A program made the position numbers and the translations under genes. The notes under the pieces are model-generated. The model did no database searches. It saw only the letters and a list, made by a program, of their open reading frames with translations, and was not told the origin of the DNA. 5,007 bases of DNA, from positions 1 through 5,007 of the forward strand of contig JAIFNF010000208.1 of assembly GCA_020047885.1 (NCBI GenBank), read 5' to 3'. The stretch's first letter is position 1, and the number at the start of each line of letters is the position of its first letter. The stretch is from Gammaproteobacteria bacterium. Its GTDB lineage: Bacteria > Pseudomonadota > Gammaproteobacteria > Competibacterales > Competibacteraceae. This document shows, piece by piece, positions 1-5,007 of the stretch.

Positions 1-246
1 TTTGATCCGGGTTCCGGGTTCCGGGATGAAGCGGATATCAATATCGAACGGACTGGTGAGATCCGGTTTCTTGGGTTGATTGATCTGAATTTCCGGTGGT
101 TTGACCGGAATCGCGGCTTTCTTGAGCGAAGCGCTCTTGGGCGGTTGGGCCTGTTGTGCGGCTTCCTCAACAGTGATGAGTTGGAATGCGTGACCGGAAT
201 TCCATAACGCCATACTGATGGAAAAGAACAGTGCGGTTTTTTTCAT
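1..246 (-). CDS. Exported protein of unknown function, N-terminal part (cut by window edge)
   Basis: Reading the minus strand from ATG at 246-244 gives 82 codons with no stop before the window edge. The N-terminus is a clear Sec signal peptide: two Lys, then a hydrophobic core (ALFFSISMALW), then a likely signal peptidase site after GHA near residue 20. The mature start (FQLITVEEAAQQAQPPK) is followed by a Lys/Pro-rich, low-complexity linker to about residue 66. A more ordered segment, SPFDIDIRFIPEPGTRI, begins just before the edge, so the folded domain lies outside the window. An AGGA at 255-258 sits 8 nt ahead of the ATG and supports this start. The gene follows the DUF3160 gene on the same strand by 45 nt, so co-transcription is likely. 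I do not recognise the family. The location, periplasm or outer surface, is inferred from the signal peptide. Confidence 0.75.
   Translation of the reverse strand, partial: MKKTALFFSISMALWNSGHAFQLITVEEAAQQAQPPKSASLKKAAIPVKPPEIQINQPKKPDLTSPFDIDIRFIPEPGTRIK
7..25. repeat. Short tandem repeat, 7-bp unit CCGGGTT
   Basis: The heptamer CCGGGTT occurs twice in full plus a partial third copy (CCGGG). It lies inside the partial minus-strand gene, where it encodes the region around PEPGTR. Because the unit is not a multiple of three, gain or loss of one copy would shift the reading frame. The repeat is seen directly; any slippage is inference. Confidence 0.6.
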
Positions 247-291
247 CGTTCAAATCCTGTGGTGTGCTCTGAGGGGATTATTATGCGAAAT

Positions 292-2460
292 TTATCGCCC
301 CGCGGGTTGCAATGTCTCGAAGGGCGGCGGCGGTGGTGCGATATGCGTCACCCACGCCTGCCCGGCCAACTCCGGCACCAGCGTTAACGGCAGATTCAGC
401 GTGGCATTCGCTGCGTTCACCTGAACTTTCAACTGACGTTCAGCGGCCCACGCCTTTAGTGGCGCTCCGGCCGCCGCCTCGCTCAGCACCAGCGCCACCG
501 GCTGCGGTTTCGTATCCCCACTCGCCCGCGCCAGCACCACCTCGCGCACCAGTGGCGGCGTCAGTTTCAACCGCCAGGCGTGCCGTTCTCCCGCCGTCCG
601 GCCCGCCAGCGCCTCCCGCCACCGTTCATCAGTCCAGCGTTGCGTATCGCCGAAGCTGAAAAAGCGGTAGCGCGCGCCCCGGTAGCTTTGCCGCTCCACA
701 GTCAGCACCGCCTCGCGGGCGAAACCGGTCGCCGCATGGAGAATGTCCGGTTGGCGACCGTCCACCCCGGTATGCACGTCTACTATCACCGGCAGGGAAG
801 CCCGCCCGACCAGTTGATCCAGCCGTTTGGGCAAGCCGCGCAGAAAGGCTTGCTCGTCCAGTGCCAGTGGTTTGCGGATTTCCGCCACTTTCGCCGCCCG
901 CTGCAAGAGTTCACTCAATTCCTGCCAACGCGGGCGCAGGGTGTCCGGGACTCGCCGGGTCAGATCGGCGCTGAAAGCCTGCAACCGTTGCATCGCCTGG
1001 GGCGCGGCTTCAATCACCGCGCCACGTTTCGCCGGATCAGCGGGTTCCATGGCGATGCCCTTGCTGGTCGCAGTATAGGATTGCGCCTGATAGAGCAGTT
1101 CGGCGTGTTTGAACTCGGTCCACAGCCCTTTGATGGTTTCAATCCGTTGCGATTCGTCGGCGTTGGGGCCGTTCAAATACGCAGCGAAGGCGTTGACCCG
1201 CAAACCTTCCAGTCCCTGACCGCCGGTGGCGATCTTTTGCAGTTCGGGCCATTGCGGATAGTTCTTGAACGCGGTTTCTCCGTGTTGCGTCAGCGTTTGC
1301 TGTAGCGATGGAACGCCGAGCGCCGCCACCCATTCATCCACTAATGGCCGCACTTTAGCCGGGCCGAAACCCTCGATCACGCCCAGCCCCAGCGGTTTCT
1401 TCGCCGAAGCCTGACCTTGCCAGGCACCGGTTGCGGCGTAGACCAGCCGTTGAAACACCTGGCTGTCCAGCGCCTCCAGCAACGGCGCAAACCGATAGCC
1501 GGTCAGGACATCGCGGGCGCTCAGACCCGGTTCCAGTTTGCCAACCTCGACGCTGGCGTGCAGCACTTGCGGTTGTCGGCCTTCCTGTTGTGCTTTTTTC
1601 AGCAACGCCTGGCCCCAGACTCGTGGATCGTCCGGCTTCACAGCCGCGCCGGCGTGGTTGAGCCAGTCCAGACTGACGCTGGCCGCTTGACCGGGCAGCA
1701 GATCGGCAATGCCGGCCTGTAACGCACTGACCGCCTGGGCCGGTTCCTGATCAGGCGCAGCCGTCAACCGCGCCAGTTGCGCCAATTGTTCCAGCAGCCG
1801 GTCGCCGGTTGCGGCATCCAGCCCCAGAGCCGCGCTGGGCGCGAGTGGGAACAATGCAGTCGCGGCGTAACGGTAGGCGCGGAAGAAGCGCTGGCGGGCT
1901 TCGCTCTCGGCATAGGCGGCACGGGGCAGAAATTGCGAATAGTCCATCCGGTAGCCGAACAGCGGCGAGGGCGCTTCACCCGCGGCAGCCTGTACTAACT
2001 GATATTCCGCCTTGGATCGCTCGCTCAACCCGTCCGGCTGTTCCGCCAGCAACGCCTGAATCAGTTGCAGGACATCGCGGTTGGCGACCGTGGCCGGAGC
2101 GTCCGGCTCACCGGCCAGCGCCTTGAGCAGCGCTGCCGCCGCCGCATTCAACCGGGGCGCGACGGTTTCGGTTTCATAGACCGGCAAGGTGTCGTGCCAC
2201 AACCGGGCTATGGCATGAGCCAGCAGATCGACGGTGATCAGATCGCCAATCGCCAACTCGCGGTTTTCTTCATACAGCGCGGAAAAACTCAGGGTGGTTT
2301 CCGGGGCGGAGCCGAGTACGCCGCTGTAGCGGTTGAAATCAGGTGGGGCATCGCTGCCGTGCGCTATGAGCGGCGCGGTTAGCAACAAGGTCAGGACGCC
2401 GCCGCCGGCTAGATTGCGCCAGGGGCGGGATGCAGAGGACAACAGTTGAGGCCAGCGCAT
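292..2460 (-). CDS. Exported DUF3160-family protein
   Basis: Complete 722-aa protein. The start is ATG at 2460-2458, chosen because GGAG (2469-2472) lies 8 nt upstream and the next residues form an export signal: Arg-rich start, hydrophobic core GGGVLTLLLTAPLIA at residues 19-33, then AHGSDA. An open frame extends upstream to 2604, but that part is encoded by a G/C repeat and looks spurious. Hallmarks of DUF3160 appear in order: SALYEENRELAIGDLITVDL (60-79), where the family has an NRyl.vPifVTtDslLHayH-like stretch; YSQFLPRAAYAESEARQRFF (174-193), matching the RGHYt..e.L..YF segment; LWTEFKHAELLYQAQSY (446-462), matching the WaeLKHDt.LYaKQSy segment; LPVIVDVHTG (556-565); and RFFSFGDTQRWTDERWREAL (599-618), matching the SyYEF..drlTDeeWq segment. 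The second half of the family's LHAYH motif is altered (LLAHAIARLWH). A Pro-rich tail ends the protein. Biochemical function of the family is unknown; periplasmic or surface location is inferred. Probably first gene of an operon with the partial gene downstream. Confidence 0.85.
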   Translation of the reverse strand: MRWPQLLSSASRPWRNLAGGGVLTLLLTAPLIAHGSDAPPDFNRYSGVLGSAPETTLSFSALYEENRELAIGDLITVDLLAHAIARLWHDTLPVYETETVAPRLNAAAAALLKALAGEPDAPATVANRDVLQLIQALLAEQPDGLSERSKAEYQLVQAAAGEAPSPLFGYRMDYSQFLPRAAYAESEARQRFFRAYRYAATALFPLAPSAALGLDAATGDRLLEQLAQLARLTAAPDQEPAQAVSALQAGIADLLPGQAASVSLDWLNHAGAAVKPDDPRVWGQALLKKAQQEGRQPQVLHASVEVGKLEPGLSARDVLTGYRFAPLLEALDSQVFQRLVYAATGAWQGQASAKKPLGLGVIEGFGPAKVRPLVDEWVAALGVPSLQQTLTQHGETAFKNYPQWPELQKIATGGQGLEGLRVNAFAAYLNGPNADESQRIETIKGLWTEFKHAELLYQAQSYTATSKGIAMEPADPAKRGAVIEAAPQAMQRLQAFSADLTRRVPDTLRPRWQELSELLQRAAKVAEIRKPLALDEQAFLRGLPKRLDQLVGRASLPVIVDVHTGVDGRQPDILHAATGFAREAVLTVERQSYRGARYRFFSFGDTQRWTDERWREALAGRTAGERHAWRLKLTPPLVREVVLARASGDTKPQPVALVLSEAAAGAPLKAWAAERQLKVQVNAANATLNLPLTLVPELAGQAWVTHIAPPPPPFETLQPAGR

Positions 2461-2468
2461 GGGAATGT

Positions 2469-2472
2469 CTCC
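2469..2472 (-). promoter_or_regulatory. Ribosome binding site fixing the DUF3160 gene start
   Basis: Minus-strand GGAG, 8 nt before the ATG at 2460. It favours this start, directly before a signal peptide, over the longer open frame whose first residues come from repeat DNA. Confidence 0.6.
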
Positions 2473-2577
2473 GGTCAGATGGGTTGAAGGATAGGTTATG
2501 AAGTATTGACGGACATGCTGCCGGTTTGGAACCGTCTCGGCTCGGTTATTTTTTCCGGGTTGAGGACGGCGGCGGTC

Positions 2578-2664
2578 AAAATCCCCCCAGCCCCCCTTTT
2601 TCAAAGGGGGGACACAATATGCTGCCAGTTCCCCCCTTTAGCAAAGGGGGGTGAGGGGGGATTT
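2578..2664. repeat. Inverted pair of C6/G6 palindromic repeat units
   Basis: Two units of 34 bp face each other around a 19-bp spacer. Unit one (2578-2611) reads AAAATCCCCCC, AG, CCCCCCTTT, TTC, AAAGGGGGG. Unit two (2631-2664) is nearly its reverse complement: CCCCCCTTT, AGC, AAAGGGGGG, TGA, GGGGGGATTT. Each unit folds into a 9-bp hairpin with a 3-nt loop, and the whole block can also fold on itself through its AAATCCCCCC/GGGGGGATTT ends. A third copy lies at 4541-4575. When translated, such repeats give peptides like NPPFSKGG or PPLAKGG, which recur in databases as annotation artefacts. It may be a non-autonomous mobile or REP-like element, or a transcription attenuator; the sequence alone does not decide. 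Confidence 0.85.
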
Positions 2665-2717
2665 ATAGCCTTTACCGGAAATTGCCTAATTGTCTTACCT
2701 TTGACTACACTTGTTTC

Positions 2718-2732
2718 TGTTGCGGGGCAACA
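2718..2732. promoter_or_regulatory. Perfect 6-bp inverted repeat upstream of the caspase gene
   Basis: TGTTGC-GGG-GCAACA is a perfect palindrome with a 3-nt centre, ending 33 nt before the caspase ATG and followed by the AT-rich run ATTAATAA. The position suits an operator for a dimeric regulator or a small 5'-leader hairpin. It has no poly-T tail and is not a terminator. No regulator gene is in the window. Confidence 0.4.
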
Positions 2733-2749
2733 ATTAATAACGGTAAAGC

Positions 2750-2756
2750 GGAGAGG
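2750..2756 (+). promoter_or_regulatory. Ribosome binding site of the caspase gene
   Basis: Purine-rich GGAGAGG ends 9 nt before the ATG at 2766. It identifies this ATG as the start rather than the longer open frame from 2682, whose extra N-terminal residues precede a good signal anchor. Confidence 0.65.
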
Positions 2757-2765
2757 CATAACGCA

Positions 2766-3638
2766 ATGAACGGACGGGCTTGGATAATCGGATTGCTGGC
2801 GGTGATGGTGGCGGGGCTGATCGGGGTCGGCAGTTATTACCTGGGGCGACAACCGGAGCGGGATCGGTCGTTAGAAGCCAGCCGGGCGGTAGCGATTTCC
2901 CCGGTGGCTACTGGCGAGACCGGACTGGATGGCCAACGGGTGGCGCTGGTCATCGGTAATGGCGACTATGCCGAGCGGCCATTGCGCCGCCTGGTGCAGG
3001 ATGCCGGCGATATGGCGGCGTTGCTGAAAAAGCTCGGTTTTACCGTGACGGTAGCGACCGAACTGACTTTGGAGCAGATGGAGAGCCGGGTGCAGAAGTT
3101 TGTCGCCAGCGCCCGCGCCGCCGAGGTGCGGTTGTTCTACTACTCCGGGCATGGGGCGAATTACCAGAATCAGAGCTATCTGCTACCGGTCGGCCACGGG
3201 ATCAACCGGGCTTATGACATGAAGCGCAAAGCCTACCCGCTGGATGCGCTGCTGGACGGTTTGAAAGAGGACGCGCCTGGCGGTGTCAACGTGGTGTTGC
3301 TGGACGCCTGTCGGGATGAACCGTTTGGCAATCAGAGCAAGTCGGTGGGTGGCGGGAAAGGGCTGATTCCGGTAGCCACCGCTGGCGCAGGAACCTTGGT
3401 GGCTTATGCGGCGGGATCGGGCGAACAGGCGATGGAACTGGCCGGGGATCGGAATTCGCTATTCACCAAGTATCTGCTGCAACGGCTCAAGGAACCGGAA
3501 GAAATCCGTATGGTGCTGACGCAGGTGCGGGCGGGGGTGAAAGCGGAGAATCCCGCGCAAGTGACCGAAACCAGCGACAAACTGGATCAGCGGTTGTATT
3601 TGGCCGGGGAGCCGGGCCAGCCGTCGATCATGACCTGA
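2766..3638 (+). CDS. Membrane-anchored caspase-family (peptidase C14) protein, N-terminal part of a broken caspase-FGE gene
   Basis: 290 aa as it stands. Residues 5-27 (WIIGLLAVMVAGLIGVGSYY region) form one hydrophobic segment, a signal anchor that would place the rest outside the inner membrane. The caspase p20-like domain spans about residues 57-240. It starts with RVALVIGNGDY (58-68), has VQDAGDMAALLKKLGF (77-92), and contains the catalytic dyad: His129 in FYYSGHGA and Cys182 in VVLLDACRDEPF. The small segment VAYAAGSGEQAMELAGDRNSLFTKYLLQRL (212-241) matches the family's C-terminal half, so the protease looks intact. Such proteins cleave after basic or acidic residues; the substrate here is unknown. 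The ORF stops at TGA 3636-3638, but conserved linker sequence continues in another frame, so the stop arises from a frame change. If translated alone it would be a free-standing anchored caspase. Confidence 0.85.
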   Translation: MNGRAWIIGLLAVMVAGLIGVGSYYLGRQPERDRSLEASRAVAISPVATGETGLDGQRVALVIGNGDYAERPLRRLVQDAGDMAALLKKLGFTVTVATELTLEQMESRVQKFVASARAAEVRLFYYSGHGANYQNQSYLLPVGHGINRAYDMKRKAYPLDALLDGLKEDAPGGVNVVLLDACRDEPFGNQSKSVGGGKGLIPVATAGAGTLVAYAAGSGEQAMELAGDRNSLFTKYLLQRLKEPEEIRMVLTQVRAGVKAENPAQVTETSDKLDQRLYLAGEPGQPSIMT

Positions 3639-3790
3639 TCGCGTGGCAATCGGCGGAGAAATGCGGAACGGCAGCGTGTTTCGAGGCGTATTTGGAGGAT
3701 TATCCGAAAGGGCGGTACGCGAAAATGGCAAAGGCGCGGTTGAAGCCGGTGCCGGTGCCGCAGACCGTAGTGGCGGCACCAGCGGAGCAA

Positions 3791-3799
3791 CCCCCCCCC
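3791..3799 (+). repeat. Homopolymer tract C9 at the linker/FGE junction
   Basis: Nine consecutive C lie exactly where the conserved reading frame changes from the linker to the FGE domain. With eight C the linker reads straight into QAFEPEMVAITGGCFQMGS. With nine it runs into TGA at 3821-3823. Homopolymers of this length are prone to slippage in vivo and to miscounting by some sequencing methods. Confidence 0.8.
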
Positions 3800-3830
3800 G
3801 GCTCGACAACGGCAGGCGTTTGAACCGGAG

Positions 3831-4157
<327 letters not shown>

Positions 4158-4169
4158 ACGGGGCGCTGT

Positions 4170-4526
4170 GTGACGACCGATCAGGCTAATTACGATGGCA
4201 ATTATGGCTACGGTGATCAGGCTTGTCGGGCAAAAACAAAGGTCTATCAAGAGAAGACGACCCCAGTTGGTTGGTTCCCGGCCAATCCGTGGGGCTTATA
4301 TGGCACGATGGGTAATGTTTGGGAATGGACCTGTTCCGAGGGTGATGAGCAATACAGTGGCACCGAAACGCGCTGTTTTTCTGAAAATAGTACATCAAAA
4401 ACCCGTGCGGTACGCGGCGGATCTTGGTACAACGGCCCTACAAGGATACGCTCGGCCCACCGATCCTGGGTTTATCCTACTACGCGCGATGATAACCGGG
4501 GTTTTCGTCTCGCCAGATCGTTATAA
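4170..4526 (+). CDS. FGE-sulfatase/C-type-lectin-fold domain, C-terminal fragment
   Basis: Same frame as the fragment upstream. Family-like sequence begins right after the TGA (TGRCVTTDQANYDGNYGYGD), so GTG 4170 is only the first possible start codon and has no clear ribosome binding site. Seen in order: TTDQANYDGNY (2-12), KTTPVGWFPANPWGLYGTMG (29-48), NVWEWTCSEGDE (49-60), and RAVRGGSWYNGPTRIRSAHR (79-98) ending in DDNRGFRLARSL (107-118). Authentic formylglycine-generating enzymes carry two catalytic Cys just after the RGGS motif; here that segment is SWYNGPTRIRSAHR with none, so sulfatase activation is not expected. The fold probably serves ligand binding. The stop is TAA, followed 14 nt later by a C6/G6 hairpin. 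Confidence 0.6.
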   Translation: MTTDQANYDGNYGYGDQACRAKTKVYQEKTTPVGWFPANPWGLYGTMGNVWEWTCSEGDEQYSGTETRCFSENSTSKTRAVRGGSWYNGPTRIRSAHRSWVYPTTRDDNRGFRLARSL

Positions 4527-4540
4527 CCCTTTATTCTTTG

Positions 4541-4575
4541 AAAATCCCCCCTAACCCCCCTTTTTCAAAGGGGGG
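4541..4575. repeat. C6/G6 palindromic repeat unit, third copy; possible terminator hairpin
   Basis: Reads AAAATCCCCCC, TAA, CCCCCCTTT, TTC, AAAGGGGGG. It has the same orientation as the unit at 2578-2611 and differs from it only by TAA in place of AG. The inner part is a 9-bp hairpin with a 3-nt loop, 14 nt after the FGE stop codon. It could stop or slow transcription, but no T-run follows on either strand, so it is not a classical intrinsic terminator. With the upstream pair it brackets the caspase-FGE locus. Confidence 0.8.
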
Positions 4576-4585
4576 AACTTCATGG

Positions 4586-4637
4586 GAAATCGCCTTACCC
4601 ATTGACCTCCCAATCTACAGGGCTAAACGAAATCGCC
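4586..4637. repeat. 9-bp direct repeat GAAATCGCC flanking the toxin/antitoxin promoter region
   Basis: GAAATCGCC occurs at 4586-4594 and again at 4629-4637, 43 bp apart start to start, close to four helical turns. The copies lie on either side of the best promoter candidate for the antitoxin gene, which would suit binding sites for an autoregulatory complex. The repeat is seen; the role is inferred. Confidence 0.35.
4602..4629 (+). promoter_or_regulatory. Possible sigma70 promoter for the antitoxin/toxin operon
   Basis: TTGACC (4602-4607, five of six to consensus) and a weak -10, TAAACG (4624-4629), with 16-bp spacing, about 38 bp before the antitoxin ATG. The weak -10 makes this tentative. 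Confidence 0.25.
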
Positions 4638-4655
4638 CTCAATCAATGCCATTAC

Positions 4656-4660
4656 AGGAG
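4656..4660 (+). promoter_or_regulatory. Ribosome binding site of the antitoxin gene
   Basis: AGGAG lies 6 nt before ATG 4667. It selects this start over two longer in-frame readings, one from ATG 4646 and one from TTG 4538 that is translated through the C6/G6 repeat. Confidence 0.75.
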
Positions 4661-4666
4661 ACAATC

Positions 4667-4849
4667 ATGCAAGTGCTGCATCTGGATAATCTGCCCGATT
4701 TCGCCCAGCGCGAGCTTTTGGATTTTTACCAGTTTTTAGTGGGAAAGTACGTTATCAAACAACCGGTTACCCATCAGAAACCCTTCTTGGTTCCCCGGTT
4801 GGTGAAACCGTTTGAACCTATCCGCCGTGGGGAACTATATGAGCGGTGA
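4667..4849 (+). CDS. Antitoxin of a PIN-toxin module, DUF2281-like
   Basis: 60-aa protein. The N-terminal half, LDNLPDFAQRELLDFYQFLV (residues 6-25), has the Lp...r.EllDF..FL pattern of small DUF2281-type antitoxins that accompany PIN-domain toxins. The remainder, from about residue 26, is a basic, Pro-containing tail (PFLVPRLVKPFEPIRRGEL) of the kind that often wraps the toxin active site. The gene overlaps the PIN gene by 11 nt, the usual coupling for these pairs and the strongest support for the call. Its role would be to bind and neutralise the nuclease and probably help repress the operon. The family assignment rests on pattern and context; another VapB-like family is possible. Codons are less GC-rich than in the DUF3160 gene, consistent with a mobile accessory module. 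Confidence 0.7.
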   Translation: MQVLHLDNLPDFAQRELLDFYQFLVGKYVIKQPVTHQKPFLVPRLVKPFEPIRRGELYER

Positions 4850-5007
4850 TTCCTTCATTGACTCAAACATTTGGCTATACGCTTTCATGGATGAGTCTTC
4901 ACCAAAACATGCCCCCGCAAAGGCGCTGATTGAGCAAAACCGGGTTGTGCTGAGTACGCAAGTGGTTAATGAAGTATGCAACAACCTGATTCGTAAAGCC
5001 GGCTATA
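4839..5007 (+). CDS. vapC: PIN-domain ribonuclease toxin, VapC-like, N-terminal part (cut by window edge)
   Basis: 56 codons are visible from ATG 4839, preceded by GGGGA (4829-4833) within the antitoxin gene. FIDSNIWLYAF (residues 6-16) is the hallmark first strand of PIN domains, with the metal-binding Asp8 and the conserved Asn10. The segment KHAPAKALIEQNRVVLSTQV (23-42) and VNEVCNNLIRKAGY (43-56) carry the second conserved acid, Glu45. Known PIN toxins of this type are Mg2+-dependent endoribonucleases that cut tRNA or rRNA and stop growth when the antitoxin is lost; the target here cannot be told. The remaining catalytic Asp residues lie beyond the window, so intactness is unproven. The start codon lies inside the antitoxin gene, so translation of the two is probably coupled. 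Confidence 0.85.
   Translation, partial: MSGDSFIDSNIWLYAFMDESSPKHAPAKALIEQNRVVLSTQVVNEVCNNLIRKAGY

Larger units (their letters stand above)
2461..2765. other. Divergent intergenic region (305 bp)
   Basis: This stretch separates the minus-strand DUF3160 gene from the plus-strand caspase gene and should carry both promoters. It contains the paired C6/G6 palindromes (2578-2664), a TGTTGC-GGG-GCAACA palindrome (2718-2732) and an AT-rich run just after it (2732-2740). I found no convincing -35/-10 pair for either gene. TTGACT at 2701-2706 lacks a good -10 at the right spacing. Short ORFs read through the C6/G6 repeats here are artefacts. Confidence 0.6.

Noticed and set aside
580..1305. Plus-strand open frame of 241 codons opposite the DUF3160 gene
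   Set aside because: It lies wholly antisense to a gene with strong family motifs, has no recognisable domain and no supporting ribosome binding site. Long antisense frames are expected in GC-rich DNA.
2461..2604. 48-residue N-terminal extension of the DUF3160 protein
   Set aside because: It begins in the C6/G6 repeat and precedes a clear signal peptide; the ATG at 2460 has its own GGAG at good spacing.
2578..2664. CRISPR array or classical intrinsic terminator at the C6/G6 repeats
   Set aside because: Only two units, inverted to each other with one 19-bp spacer, so not an array; no T-run follows the hairpins on either strand.
2601..2852. Minus-strand 83-codon frame containing NPPSPPFAKGG
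   Set aside because: This is the well-known translation artefact of C6/G6 repeats and it overlaps the caspase start.
3620..3800. Programmed ribosomal frameshifting joining caspase and FGE
   Set aside because: No slippery heptamer or pseudoknot-like element is evident at the first site, two opposite shifts would be needed, and a later stop codon would still block the product.
4538..4666. N-terminal extension of the antitoxin starting in the repeat (KIPPNPPFSKGG)
   Set aside because: It is translated repeat DNA; AGGAG 6 nt before ATG 4667 gives the real start.

Overview
The window is GC-rich DNA from a bacterium, most likely an environmental gammaproteobacterium. That placement is an inference from four things seen together: a membrane-anchored caspase joined to an FGE-sulfatase-fold domain, a DUF3160 protein, a PIN-domain toxin/antitoxin pair, and C6/G6 palindromic repeats. 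No rRNA or other phylogenetic marker is present. Trp is written TGG and genes end in TGA or TAA, so the code is standard.

Layout. (1) 1-246, minus: the N-terminal 82 codons of a small exported protein of unknown function, cut by the window edge. (2) 292-2460, minus: a complete 722-aa exported DUF3160-family protein, 45 nt upstream of gene 1 and probably in one operon with it. (3) 2461-2765: a divergent intergenic region holding an 87-bp inverted pair of C6/G6 repeats and a 15-bp perfect palindrome just ahead of the caspase gene. (4) 2766-4526, plus: a caspase (peptidase C14) joined to an FGE-sulfatase/C-type-lectin-fold domain. By protein similarity this was one gene of about 587 codons. It is now interrupted by a -1 frame change near 3605-3635, a +1 frame change at a C9 tract (3791-3799), and an in-frame TGA at 4155-4157 where the family normally has Trp. 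Only the caspase part (2766-3638, 290 aa) is a normal ORF with a good ribosome binding site. (5) 4541-4575: a third copy of the C6/G6 repeat, so the caspase-FGE locus lies between copies. (6) 4667-4849 and 4839 to the window end, plus: a DUF2281-like antitoxin and a VapC-like PIN ribonuclease toxin overlapping by 11 nt.

How the parts relate. The minus-strand pair looks like an envelope module of unknown role. The caspase-FGE locus resembles conflict or programmed-death effectors in which a protease is coupled to a ligand-binding C-type-lectin-like domain. Here it is either decaying, phase-switched or mis-sequenced. The toxin/antitoxin pair is an independent accessory module. The most interesting object is the triply interrupted caspase-FGE gene, whose C-terminus also has the form of a diversity-generating-retroelement target. 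No reverse transcriptase or template repeat is visible in this window.
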